Source: Brevundimonas pishanensis (GTDB lineage: Bacteria > Pseudomonadota > Alphaproteobacteria > Caulobacterales > Caulobacteraceae). From it: a stretch of 64,000 nucleotides of DNA. The notes under the pieces are model-generated. The model saw only the letters and a program-made list of their open reading frames with translations. It had not been told where the DNA came from and ran no database searches. The DNA lies in the NCBI RefSeq assembly GCF_022750635.1, contig NZ_JAJKBG010000001.1, positions 372,001-436,000 of the forward strand, written 5' to 3'. Position numbers and translations under genes: made by a program. Positions 1-9,003 of this stretch are shown here, piece after piece; positions within the stretch are counted from its first letter, which is position 1; every line of letters starts with the position of its first letter.

Positions 1-538
1 GGCCCGAACGGATGGCCTCGCGGGCCGGAGCCCACAGGGCGGGGGCTCCCAAAATCGCGGCACAATAGAAATGCTCGTCGCCAATCGCCCCGCCGCCGAC
101 CTTGCGCGGCTCGCCCTGCTCAAGGGTACGTCGCAGGGCCTTTTGCCAGTCACCCGTTCCATAAAGCGCCTTGGGCAACATGTTCATGGTGCCGCCAGGC
201 AGGGTTGCGACCAACAGGTCGTGCTTGCCGGCCAGGGTGGCGACCGAGCGTGCCGTGCCGTCACCGGCAAGCACCAGCAGGGCATCAGGTCGGGCGGCTA
301 TGGCCTTGTCGATGGTCTGCGCAAAGCCGTCGCCTTCCAAAATCTCGACTTCGGCTTCGAGATCATATTCGGACAGAATGGCACGGGCCTGATCGGCAGC
401 GTTATTATTCACCCCGCCGGACATCGGATTGATGAGCATGATAATGCGGCGCAGAGGGACAGCCTGCGTCACAGCCCGTTTTAGCTCGGTAGCCTGTGGC
501 GAAGCGTCGTCGGGGGCAGCGGCGGAAATATTCGACAT
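1..538 (-). CDS. Diacylglycerol-kinase-family lipid kinase (partial, 3' end missing)
   Basis: The open frame starts with ATG at 538 and runs off the left edge, leaving 179 codons without a stop. It shows the signs of a DAGK catalytic domain: an INPMSGG phosphate-binding turn near residue 37, then AGDGTARSVA and LPGGTMNMLPK, which match the nucleotide-binding glycine loops of the diacylglycerol/sphingosine kinase fold. Family members phosphorylate a lipid hydroxyl with ATP at the cytoplasmic membrane. The canonical GGDGT is AGDGT here, which is tolerated in bacterial members. It is divergent from the lipoprotein at 676, with a 137-base shared upstream region. Substrate is unknown. The family call is firm; the exact role is not. 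Confidence 0.85.
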   Translation of the reverse strand, partial: MSNISAAAPDDASPQATELKRAVTQAVPLRRIIMLINPMSGGVNNNAADQARAILSEYDLEAEVEILEGDGFAQTIDKAIAARPDALLVLAGDGTARSVATLAGKHDLLVATLPGGTMNMLPKALYGTGDWQKALRRTLEQGEPRKVGGGAIGDEHFYCAAILGAPALWAPAREAIRSG

Positions 539-605
539 GGGCAGCGAACGTTCAGCTTGTGTCTAGGTTCCTACATATAGCTCTGCAGTTATGCACCCTT
601 TCACC

Positions 606-630
606 GGAACCGGTCGCGCTCCGGTTCGTT
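606..630 (+). promoter_or_regulatory. EcfG/SigT-type general stress promoter
   Basis: GGAAC at 606-610 is followed after 16 bases by CGTT at 627-630. This is an exact match to the GGAAC-N16/17-CGTT consensus of the alphaproteobacterial general-stress sigma factor. It lies 45 bases before the start of the lipoprotein gene at 676, in the correct orientation. That the promoter is used is inferred. Confidence 0.7.
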
Positions 631-675
631 GGTGTCACATCGGGGCTGCAACATGTCTGCAAGAGGAGTTTATCC

Positions 676-1026
676 ATGAATAAGGCAATCATCGCCTTGG
701 CAGGTGCCGGCCTTCTGGTCACCGCGTGCGCTAGCGATCCGTATTATGGTGGAAGCACCAATAATCAGGCTGTTCGCCAAGGTGCAGTCGGTGCCGGTTT
801 GGGCGCGGTCGCAGGTGCGATCATCGGTAATAACGTAGGCGACGGCAATGCCGGTCGCGGTGCCGCTATCGGCGCTGTTCTGGGTGGTGCTGCCGGTGCC
901 GTCCGCGGTTCGGCCCAAGACCGTAACAACCAGCAGCGCTATCGCGACAGCCAAGGCCGTTACTACTACTGCTACGACGGTCGTCAGTCGGAGTGCTATT
1001 GGGAAAACGGCCAGCGCCGTTACTAA
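676..1026 (+). CDS. Glycine-zipper outer-membrane lipoprotein
   Basis: A 116-residue protein. It begins with a lipoprotein signal peptide ending in the lipobox LVTAC, so it should be lipidated on Cys-17. Residues 35-75 form a run of small residues (AVGAGLGAVAGAIIGNNVG and GAAIGAVLGGAAGAV) typical of the glycine-zipper 2TM / 17-kDa surface antigen family. The tail is rich in Tyr, Arg and Gln and contains two Cys (YYYCYDGRQSECYW) that could form a disulphide. The frame stays open upstream to 496, but ATG 676 is chosen because it starts the signal peptide and has AAGAGGAG 7 bases upstream. A general-stress promoter lies just upstream. Function in the envelope is not known. Confidence 0.85.
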   Translation: MNKAIIALAGAGLLVTACASDPYYGGSTNNQAVRQGAVGAGLGAVAGAIIGNNVGDGNAGRGAAIGAVLGGAAGAVRGSAQDRNNQQRYRDSQGRYYYCYDGRQSECYWENGQRRY

Positions 1027-1043
1027 AAACCGCTGAGGCGGAC

Positions 1044-1059
1044 GCCCTGAATTCAGGGC
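1044..1059. repeat. 16-bp perfect palindrome in the 3' untranslated region
   Basis: GCCCTGAATTCAGGGC reads the same on both strands. It sits between the lipoprotein stop (1026) and the terminator hairpin (1072-1099). It could be an extra RNA hairpin protecting the transcript or part of the termination region. Confidence 0.6.
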
Positions 1060-1071
1060 ATCGCTGATGAA

Positions 1072-1099
1072 GGCGGTCTCGGACTGAGACCGCCTTTTT
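1072..1099 (+). terminator. Rho-independent terminator after the lipoprotein gene
   Basis: A 9-bp perfect stem (GGCGGTCTC / GAGACCGCC) with a 5-base loop is followed directly by TTTTT. Confidence 0.9.
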
Positions 1100-1142
1100 C
1101 ATGCCTCTCGTCATTATCCGGGTTTGAAGGAGGTTGGGGCCT

Positions 1143-1616
1143 ATGACCAATTCGGTTGAAGTAAAGCGTATCGCACTGGGTGTAGGGATTGCTGCTGCGG
1201 CCTTGGCGCTGGGCGCCTGTGCCACAAACGGCAGCGGCTACAAGACCCGCGACGCACTGGTGGCCCCGGTCAACTGTGCCAACCAAACCTTTGAAATCTA
1301 TTTCGACGAGGGGCAGACCCGTCTCGCGCCGGCAGCGCTAACGTTGCTGCAAATGCGCGGCCAGCAACTGTCAGGCTGCGATATCCGCAAGGTATCCGTC
1401 ACCGGTCTTGCTTCGGCCACCGGAGATAGTTCCGCCAACCAAGCCCTGTCCGAGCGCCGCGCTCAGGCCGTCAGCGAGGCTTTGGCAGCGCAAGGTTGGC
1501 CAGCACCCGTATTCGAGGTCAGCGCCGTCGGTTCAGAGGGCGCTCGCGACGGGCAGGTCAATGAACCGTTGCGCCGCCGTACCGAGGTGACGGTGGAGGC
1601 CGTTCCGCGCCGATAA
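1143..1616 (+). CDS. OmpA-family C-terminal domain lipoprotein
   Basis: A 157-residue protein with an N-terminal hydrophobic segment ending in LGACAT, a lipobox that predicts an outer-membrane lipoprotein. The rest resembles the peptidoglycan-binding OmpA/Pal fold: the strand FEIYFDEGQTRLAPAALTLL, the helix motif NQALSERRAQAVSEAL, and a final RRRTEVTV strand. Two Cys (in VNCANQ and SGCDIR) may form a disulphide. ATG 1143 is preferred over an in-frame TTG at 1134 because AAGGAGG at 1127-1133 is correctly spaced for the ATG and overlaps the TTG. It probably tethers the outer membrane to the wall. The OmpA assignment rests on pattern recognition, and the canonical diaminopimelate-binding residues are not clearly conserved. 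Confidence 0.75.
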   Translation: MTNSVEVKRIALGVGIAAAALALGACATNGSGYKTRDALVAPVNCANQTFEIYFDEGQTRLAPAALTLLQMRGQQLSGCDIRKVSVTGLASATGDSSANQALSERRAQAVSEALAAQGWPAPVFEVSAVGSEGARDGQVNEPLRRRTEVTVEAVPRR

Positions 1617-1711
1617 ACGCCTCACAAATGCAGGGGTAGGACAGCGTGTCGACTGTTCTCGTCGAATTTCGGTCGCTAAGGCAGACTAGCTCGGCGTAAA
1701 CGGAAGACGGC

Positions 1712-3823
1712 ATGACCTCACCCCTGCGACTTTTGCTCATTGTCTGGCTCGTGGCCCTGACCCTTTGTGGTCAGGCGATGGCGGCTGTGCAAAAGGACCC
1801 GCGGATCGAGGCCGAACTTGTGCCAATGAGCCAGTGGGTCGTGCCCGGCTCGACCGCTATTTTGGCTATCCGGCAGAAAATCTCGCCGCAATGGCATACC
1901 TATTGGCGCAACCCCGGCGACTCCGGCGGTGCAACCGAAGCCCAGTGGGACCTGCCCGCCGGTTTTAAGGCGGGAGACTTCCTGTGGCCCCTGCCCGAGC
2001 GCAAGCCGCTGATGGGGCTGATGAGCTATGTTTATAGCGACCAAGTTTACCTGCCTGTACCGATCGAAGTGCCAGCCGGTCTGACGACTGGCGAGAAATA
2101 CTCTGTCTCGGCCAACGTCCTGTTTCTTGTCTGCAGCGACGAGATGTGCGTGCCGGTGAATATGACGCTGTCCACGGATTTGCTGGTGGGCGAAGGCGCG
2201 GCACCACTTACCGCGCGGCACGGCAGGGCCATTGAAAACGTGGTCACCGGTGCCCCCCGAGCGGCCGAAATCGATGCCGCGGCGCGGGTTGAAAACGGCC
2301 AGCTCATCATCAACGCGGCCGGTGGTCCCTTGGTGGGCCTAAAGCCGCGCTGGGCCTATTTCTATGCGCACGGCCAGACCGTTTTGGACCATGCGGCCAA
2401 ACAAAAGGTGGAGCTGGGTCCGCAGGGTCTGACCTTTAGCGTGCCCGCCGGACGCGCAACGCGAGAAGGCGTGACCGAGCCGGTGACGGGCACCATTTCC
2501 ACCGACGCGGGCGCTTGGGAGATCACCGCGTCGTCAGGTGCAGCCCTGGCGGGGACTACGGGCGACGGAAGCGTCAGTACAGATGCGCCCGATAAGGATC
2601 AGGCCACGGTCGGGTTCTGGCAGGCTGCCATGTTCGCGCTGCTGGGCGGGTTGATCCTCAATCTGATGCCATGCGTGTTTCCGGTGCTGGCCATGAAGGC
2701 GGCGGCCCTGACACGCTCCGCGCATGATCCGGTTCAACTGCGCCACGACGGATTCGCCTTTACAGTTGGTGTGCTGGTGTCATTTGGCGCGCTGGCGGGG
2801 GGGCTGCTGGCTTTGCGGGCACTGGGTCAAAGCATCGGCTGGGGCTTCCAGCTTCAGTCACCCGCGGTGGTCGGGGCATTGGCTTTGTTGATGCTGGCCG
2901 TGGCGATGAACCTGTCGGGTATCTTCAGCTTCGGTGGCCGTCTCCAGCAACTGGGCGGCATAGGTGCTCAACGATCGGGCCTGTTCGGCGCGTTTCTGAC
3001 AGGGGTTCTAGCTGTTGTGGTGGCCGCGCCCTGTACGGCACCTTTTATGGCCGTGGCGACGGGGGCAGCCTTGGTACTGTCATGGCCGCTGGCACTGGCG
3101 GTATTTCTTTTGCTCGGCGTGGGGCTTGCCCTGCCCTATCTCGTGCTCAGCCTCAGCCCGCGACTGCTCCGGGGATTGCCCAAACCGGGGCCGTGGATGG
3201 AGCGACTGCGGAACATTCTGGCCCTACCGATGTATGCGACGGCCGTCTGGTTAGCTTGGGTGTTCGTGCGCCAGACCAACAGCATCGTTTGGTTGGCTGT
3301 TGCCGCCGTCTTGTTAGCCGTCAAGCTTTGGCTGGTGGGTCGCGCACAAATAAAACCGAATGCACGCATATGGGTCGGGACTGCTGCAGCCTTCGCCGTA
3401 GCCTTCGTTGGTGCGGGTGTCATGGCACTACGGACGCCGGTGACCGTGGCAGCACAAGGCTCGCATTCGGCCCTACCGTCGAACCCCTGGTCGAATGAAG
3501 TGGTTCAGGCAGGGTTGTCGCAAGGCAAGCCTGTCGTTGTGAACTTCACGGCCGACTGGTGCGTCACCTGCAAGATCAATGAGCGCACAGCCCTGGCGTC
3601 GGAGCGTACCGCCAAGGCCTTTGCCGATACGGGCACGATCTATCTGGTGGGCGACTGGACACGCTCCGATCCGGCCATCACGGCAGAGTTGCAACGTCAT
3701 GGCCGCTCGGGCGTGCCGCTATATCTGGTCTATTCGCCGAATGCCGCTCAGCCCGTGGTCCTGCCCCAGATCCTGACAGAGGGCGTGGTCATCAAGGCCG
3801 TCAAAAACGCGGCCAGGCCCTAG
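1712..3823 (+). CDS. DsbD-type thiol:disulfide interchange protein
   Basis: 703 residues in the classic DsbD layout: a signal peptide (about 1-25), a periplasmic N-terminal domain with a Cys pair (C141 and C146 in LVCSDEMCVP), a multi-span membrane domain (about 303-570) with the paired Cys motifs MPCVFPV (C321) and APCTAPF (C441), and a C-terminal periplasmic thioredoxin domain with active site C617-V-T-C620. The family moves electrons from cytoplasmic thioredoxin across the inner membrane to keep periplasmic thiols reduced, supporting disulphide isomerisation and cytochrome c maturation. All redox Cys are present. The stop codon overlaps that of the convergent gene at a shared CTAG (3820-3823). 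The more specific name (DsbD versus ScsB-like) is left open. Confidence 0.92.
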   Translation: MTSPLRLLLIVWLVALTLCGQAMAAVQKDPRIEAELVPMSQWVVPGSTAILAIRQKISPQWHTYWRNPGDSGGATEAQWDLPAGFKAGDFLWPLPERKPLMGLMSYVYSDQVYLPVPIEVPAGLTTGEKYSVSANVLFLVCSDEMCVPVNMTLSTDLLVGEGAAPLTARHGRAIENVVTGAPRAAEIDAAARVENGQLIINAAGGPLVGLKPRWAYFYAHGQTVLDHAAKQKVELGPQGLTFSVPAGRATREGVTEPVTGTISTDAGAWEITASSGAALAGTTGDGSVSTDAPDKDQATVGFWQAAMFALLGGLILNLMPCVFPVLAMKAAALTRSAHDPVQLRHDGFAFTVGVLVSFGALAGGLLALRALGQSIGWGFQLQSPAVVGALALLMLAVAMNLSGIFSFGGRLQQLGGIGAQRSGLFGAFLTGVLAVVVAAPCTAPFMAVATGAALVLSWPLALAVFLLLGVGLALPYLVLSLSPRLLRGLPKPGPWMERLRNILALPMYATAVWLAWVFVRQTNSIVWLAVAAVLLAVKLWLVGRAQIKPNARIWVGTAAAFAVAFVGAGVMALRTPVTVAAQGSHSALPSNPWSNEVVQAGLSQGKPVVVNFTADWCVTCKINERTALASERTAKAFADTGTIYLVGDWTRSDPAITAELQRHGRSGVPLYLVYSPNAAQPVVLPQILTEGVVIKAVKNAARP

Positions 3824-4296
3824 TCCACACCCTCGACGTGCGGCGGGGCCAGAATAACCTCGACATTGTCGTTCAGCAGATAGGCCAGTTCCTCGAACGC
3901 CTGTCTGCGCTCGGGACCGGGTTTGGCCGCCTCGACGAGCGCTACCTTTTTAGGAATATCCTCCGCGATCCCGCGCAGGATGCACGTCAGGTCCCCGTCG
4001 GTGCCGCTGGCTTTCAAGGCCAGATGAGCCTGCATGTTGGCGTGCGAGAGTTCGGCGGCCTGTGAGCTGAAGGCCATAAAAGGCGCACTGCGCGCGAAGT
4101 GTTCTTCGGCCACGGCGGGGCCTTCCATCCAGTACTGGACGACAGCCTTTAGTCGCCCCGCCTCCTGGACAAGTGACCGCAGCTCAGCTTCGTCGGATAA
4201 TGGCGCTGATGCAACGGCCTCTACAACAGGCACGTTTGACGCACTGTATTCCGCTGAAAATAGCAGGGACGCAGCGAATACGAGGTTGCAACTCAT
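3820..4296 (-). CDS. Exported hypothetical protein
   Basis: 158 residues with no family I recognise. The first 18 or so residues (MSCNLVFAASLLFSAEYS) look like a signal peptide, giving a small exported helical protein rich in Ala, Glu and Leu. One internal Cys lies in DLTCILRG. It is convergent with the DsbD gene, the two stops sharing the bases CTAG. A small hairpin (AACCCGT / ACGGGTT, 4312-4331) lies just upstream of its start. The length, start codon and signal peptide support a real gene; the function is unknown. Confidence 0.6.
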   Translation of the reverse strand: MSCNLVFAASLLFSAEYSASNVPVVEAVASAPLSDEAELRSLVQEAGRLKAVVQYWMEGPAVAEEHFARSAPFMAFSSQAAELSHANMQAHLALKASGTDGDLTCILRGIAEDIPKKVALVEAAKPGPERRQAFEELAYLLNDNVEVILAPPHVEGVD

Positions 4297-4404
4297 AATA
4301 ATTTCCCCTCCAACCCGTTTCCGGACGGGTTAGAGTCCCCCTCGGCTTCTATCCCCTGGAGCTCGAGTGTTAGTATAACGACGGTAAACGAGGGCTGAAA
4401 ACTG

Positions 4405-6027
4405 TTGGCTGAACCCGAGACGATCCTCACTTCGGATGCTGCATGGTCCAGGCTTGTCTCCGTGGCTGCACATGATCGTGACGCCTCTATCCTGGAACAG
4501 TTCGAGAAAGACCCCGAGCGGCTGGAGCGTTTGTCGGTAACGGCGGCTGGCCTCTATATCGACCTGTCCAAACAAAGCTGGACGCGGGCCGGACTGGCCG
4601 CTGCCCTCAACCTTGCGCAGGCGCGCGATGTTGAAGGCGCGCGCGATGCCCTGTTCGCCGGCGAGGCCGTCAACACTACCGAAGGGCGTGCAGTGCTGCA
4701 CCCTGCCCTCAGGGCGTCGTCGCACAAGCAGTTCTTCGCTCTGGGCAGTTCCATCACCGACGAAGTGCATCGCCAGCGTCAGGCTCTGAAGGCCTTTGCC
4801 ACCGGCGTGCGCGAAGGCACCATCCGTGGCGCGACGGGCAAACCTATTCAGGCGGTCGTCCATATCGGTATCGGCGGCTCCGATCTGGGGCCGCGTGTAG
4901 TCTGGGAGGGGCTTCGTACCCGCTTCCCGACTTTTCAGGTGCGGTTCGTCGCCAATATCGATCCCGCTGATCGACAAGAAGCTCTGGCGGGTCTCGATCC
5001 GGAAACCACTCTGGTTATCATCGTCTCGAAGACGTTCACGACGTTGGAAACTCTCGCCAATGCCAAGGCTGTGCGGGACTGGTTGCAGTCGCGACTGCCG
5101 GATGGTGCCGATATTGCCAAACAGATCGTCGGGGTGACCGCTACGCCTGAAAAGGCGGACGAATTTGGCTGCGGTCAGACCTTTGCTTTCTCGGACTGGG
5201 TTGGCGGTCGCTTCTCTCTTTGGTCATCGGTCAGCCTGTCGGTCGCTATCGCGCTGGGCTGGGATGTGTTCGAAGAGCTACTGCGCGGTGCCGAGGCTAT
5301 GGACGATCACTTCGTCACCGCACCTTTGGACCGCAATGGTCCGGTCCTGATGGCGTTGGCGCAGATTTATAACGTGGACGGGTTGGGTCGGACGGCACGC
5401 TCGGTCGCGCCCTACGCCTATGTCCTTCGTCGCTTTCCGGCCTACCTCCAGCAGTTGGAGATGGAATCCAACGGCAAGCGCGTGACCCGCGATGGCCGCC
5501 CCATCGAACAGGCCACCTGTCCCGTGATCTTTGGCGAGGTCGGGTCAAACGGCCAGCACGCCTTCTTCCAGCAACTGCATCAAGGTCCGCAGGTCGTCCC
5601 GACCGAGTTCATCATCGTTCGCCAAACCCACGATGACGGACCGGAAAACAAGCTCTGGGCCAATGCGCTTGCCCAGTCGCGCGCCTTGATGGTCGGTCAG
5701 TCCATGTTGGCGGCTTATGATGAAATGCTGGCTGCCGGCGCGTCTGAAGAAGAGGCGGCGCGGCTGGCTCCCCACAAGACCTTCCCAGGTAATCGCCCGT
5801 CGTCGATGATCGCCATGGACAAGGTCACGCCCAGCACCTTGGGCGCGCTTATAGCACTGTATGAACACAAGACGTTCGTCGAGGGCGTGATCTGGGACCT
5901 GAACAGCTTTGACCAATGGGGCGTGGAACTGGGCAAGGCCATGGCCAGCTCTGTGATGAACGTCGCTGCGGGTGGAGCCGACGAGCTGGATCCGTCCACC
6001 TTGGCTTTGCTGAAAAGGCTGACTTAA
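4405..6027 (+). CDS. pgi: Glucose-6-phosphate isomerase
   Basis: 540 residues, the normal length for bacterial PGI, which interconverts glucose-6-phosphate and fructose-6-phosphate in the cytoplasm. Both family signatures are visible: DWVGGRFSLWSSVSLS near residue 269 and FDQWGVELGKAM near 500. The sugar-phosphate-binding SKTFTTLET loop and the GEVGSNGQHAFFQ(Q)LHQG segment are also present. The start is TTG at 4405; no in-frame ATG fits the family N-terminus better, and the Shine-Dalgarno (GAGGG at about 4390) is weak. It is a single gene closed by a strong bidirectional terminator. Confidence 0.97.
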   Translation: MAEPETILTSDAAWSRLVSVAAHDRDASILEQFEKDPERLERLSVTAAGLYIDLSKQSWTRAGLAAALNLAQARDVEGARDALFAGEAVNTTEGRAVLHPALRASSHKQFFALGSSITDEVHRQRQALKAFATGVREGTIRGATGKPIQAVVHIGIGGSDLGPRVVWEGLRTRFPTFQVRFVANIDPADRQEALAGLDPETTLVIIVSKTFTTLETLANAKAVRDWLQSRLPDGADIAKQIVGVTATPEKADEFGCGQTFAFSDWVGGRFSLWSSVSLSVAIALGWDVFEELLRGAEAMDDHFVTAPLDRNGPVLMALAQIYNVDGLGRTARSVAPYAYVLRRFPAYLQQLEMESNGKRVTRDGRPIEQATCPVIFGEVGSNGQHAFFQQLHQGPQVVPTEFIIVRQTHDDGPENKLWANALAQSRALMVGQSMLAAYDEMLAAGASEEEAARLAPHKTFPGNRPSSMIAMDKVTPSTLGALIALYEHKTFVEGVIWDLNSFDQWGVELGKAMASSVMNVAAGGADELDPSTLALLKRLT

Positions 6028-6043
6028 GCCCCATGAATGCAAA

Positions 6044-6072
6044 AAGGGCCCGCCTTCATCAGGCGGGCCCTT
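6044..6072. terminator. Bidirectional terminator between pgi and the glycine-zipper gene
   Basis: An 11-bp perfect stem (AAGGGCCCGCC / GGCGGGCCCTT) encloses a 7-base loop, with A-rich sequence on the left and T-rich on the right. It serves the two convergent genes. Confidence 0.88.
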
Positions 6073-6087
6073 CGCGTTTTCTAGCGC

Positions 6088-6504
6088 TTACCAGCGACGG
6101 TCGTAGCGATAGCCACGGTCGCGTTGGTCATAGCGGCCACCGCGGTAGTCACGGCGGTCATAGCTGTAGCGGTCGCGGCTGTTGATGCCGTTTTCACGTT
6201 CCCAGTGACCTTGGTTACGGTAGCAACGGCCACCGCGGTAATAGTTACAGTCGCTGCGGTTATCCGACGATGCGGCACCGACCGCAGCACCTGCCAGGGC
6301 ACCACCGGCGACATAGCGACCATCGCCATTACCGATGATGGCACCGGCCAGACCGCCGACGACGGCACCGAGGACTGCATCCTTGGCAGCGTCATTACCG
6401 CGGTCGCGGTCATGATAGCGCTGGGCCGAAGCAGGCGAAGCCATGAGGGTCAGGGCGAGAGCCGGGGCGATTGCCGCGACGCCAATTTTGGACAGGGTCT
6501 TCAT
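6088..6504 (-). CDS. Exported glycine-zipper protein with Arg/Tyr/Asp-rich tail
   Basis: 138 residues. The signal peptide ends in SPASAQ (residues 1-28) and has no lipobox, unlike the relative at 676. A glycine-zipper segment follows (AVLGAVVGGLAGAIIGNGDG and AGGALAGAAVGAASS), then a short Cys pair (CNYYRGGRCY), and a low-complexity tail built from RDR, YD and RR units. ATG 6504 has AAAGGAG 8-10 bases upstream; the longer frame to 6591 is not needed. Family members sit in or near the outer membrane; the exact role is unknown. Unlike the paralogue at 676, I found no GGAAC/CGTT stress promoter upstream. Confidence 0.8.
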   Translation of the reverse strand: MKTLSKIGVAAIAPALALTLMASPASAQRYHDRDRGNDAAKDAVLGAVVGGLAGAIIGNGDGRYVAGGALAGAAVGAASSDNRSDCNYYRGGRCYRNQGHWERENGINSRDRYSYDRRDYRGGRYDQRDRGYRYDRRW

Positions 6505-6642
6505 AGGCGGGCTCCTTTCAAAGCCGGTGTTCAAACTCTGAGGATGTTTATAGCGGAGCCTATCTGAACAGCCCCAGCGGGCCCTGTTCATTTTCGCTTC
6601 ATCTTCGCGGCAGCGATTTCGGAAAAATTCGTCAGGCCCACC

Positions 6643-6671
6643 CTTGACCCCCTCTGTGGGGGTGCCTAACT
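6643..6671 (+). promoter_or_regulatory. Candidate groESL promoter
   Basis: CTTGAC at 6643-6648 is followed after 16 bases by CCTAACT at 6665-6671. This fits the housekeeping TTGAC type and partly the heat-shock (sigma-32, CTTGA) type seen at alphaproteobacterial groESL. It sits directly upstream of the CIRCE operator. Position and resemblance are the only evidence. Confidence 0.45.
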
Positions 6672-6679
6672 CCCCGCCG

Positions 6680-6706
6680 TTAGCACTCGAGGGGGATGAC
6701 TGCTAA
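6680..6706 (+). promoter_or_regulatory. CIRCE operator (HrcA binding site)
   Basis: TTAGCACTC, nine bases, then GACTGCTAA. The CIRCE consensus is TTAGCACTC-N9-GAGTGCTAA, so the left arm is perfect and the right arm has one mismatch at its third base. It lies 47 bases before groES, where HrcA repression of groESL is known in Caulobacter and many bacteria. Confidence 0.92.
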
Positions 6707-6753
6707 AGCCTTCCCTCAAGCTGCTAAGGCAATTTTTAACTGGAGATCCTCTG

Positions 6754-7041
6754 ATGGCGTTTCGTCCTCTCGGCGACCGCGTGCTGGTAAAGCGCGTTGA
6801 AGAAGCTACCACGACCAAGGGCGGGATCATCATCCCCGACACCGCTAAGGAAAAGCCTCAAGAAGGCGAAGTGATCGCTGTTGGCTCGGGCATTCGTGAC
6901 GAAGACGGCAAGTTCGTCGCTCTGGACGTCAATGTCGGCGACCGCATCCTGTTCGGCAAATGGTCGGGTACCGAAGTGAAGATCGAAGGCGAAGACCTGA
7001 TCATCATGAAGGAATCGGACATCCTGGGCGTGCTCTCGTAA
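6754..7041 (+). CDS. groES: Co-chaperonin GroES
   Basis: 95 residues, full length. GroES forms the seven-fold lid of the GroEL folding chamber. Visible family features are the N-terminal [12 protein letters not shown], the mobile-loop region [18 protein letters not shown] that contacts GroEL, and the C-terminal strand [17 protein letters not shown] at 6742-6745 precedes the ATG by 8 bases. It is the first gene of groES-groEL, behind a CIRCE operator. Confidence 0.98.
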   Translation: MAFRPLGDRVLVKRVEEATTTKGGIIIPDTAKEKPQEGEVIAVGSGIRDEDGKFVALDVNVGDRILFGKWSGTEVKIEGEDLIIMKESDILGVLS

Positions 7042-7074
7042 GCACCGGCTGTCTTTCGAATTCCTGAATAATAA

Positions 7075-8794
<1,720 letters not shown>

Positions 8795-8822
8795 TCCAAG
8801 CTATTCCAAGCTGAACTATCGG

Positions 8823-8853
8823 AAGGGCGGGATCGAAAGGTCCCGCCCTTTCT
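8823..8853 (+). terminator. groESL terminator
   Basis: A 10-bp perfect stem (AAGGGCGGGA / TCCCGCCCTT) with an 8-base loop is followed by TCT. The rest of the 8854-9003 gap shows no gene that I can support. Confidence 0.85.
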
Positions 8854-9003
8854 CATTGGCGTTGCGCAAGGAGCTGCCAGCCCCAAACGTGCTCCTGACG
8901 TGACACGGCGTCGCGTTGAGGGCGCGATGTGCCTAACGCGGGTTGCTCCGCGTGGGCGGCGCGCTTCATAAAGCCCACCTGTCGTCAACGAGGGGGCTGA
9001 CTG

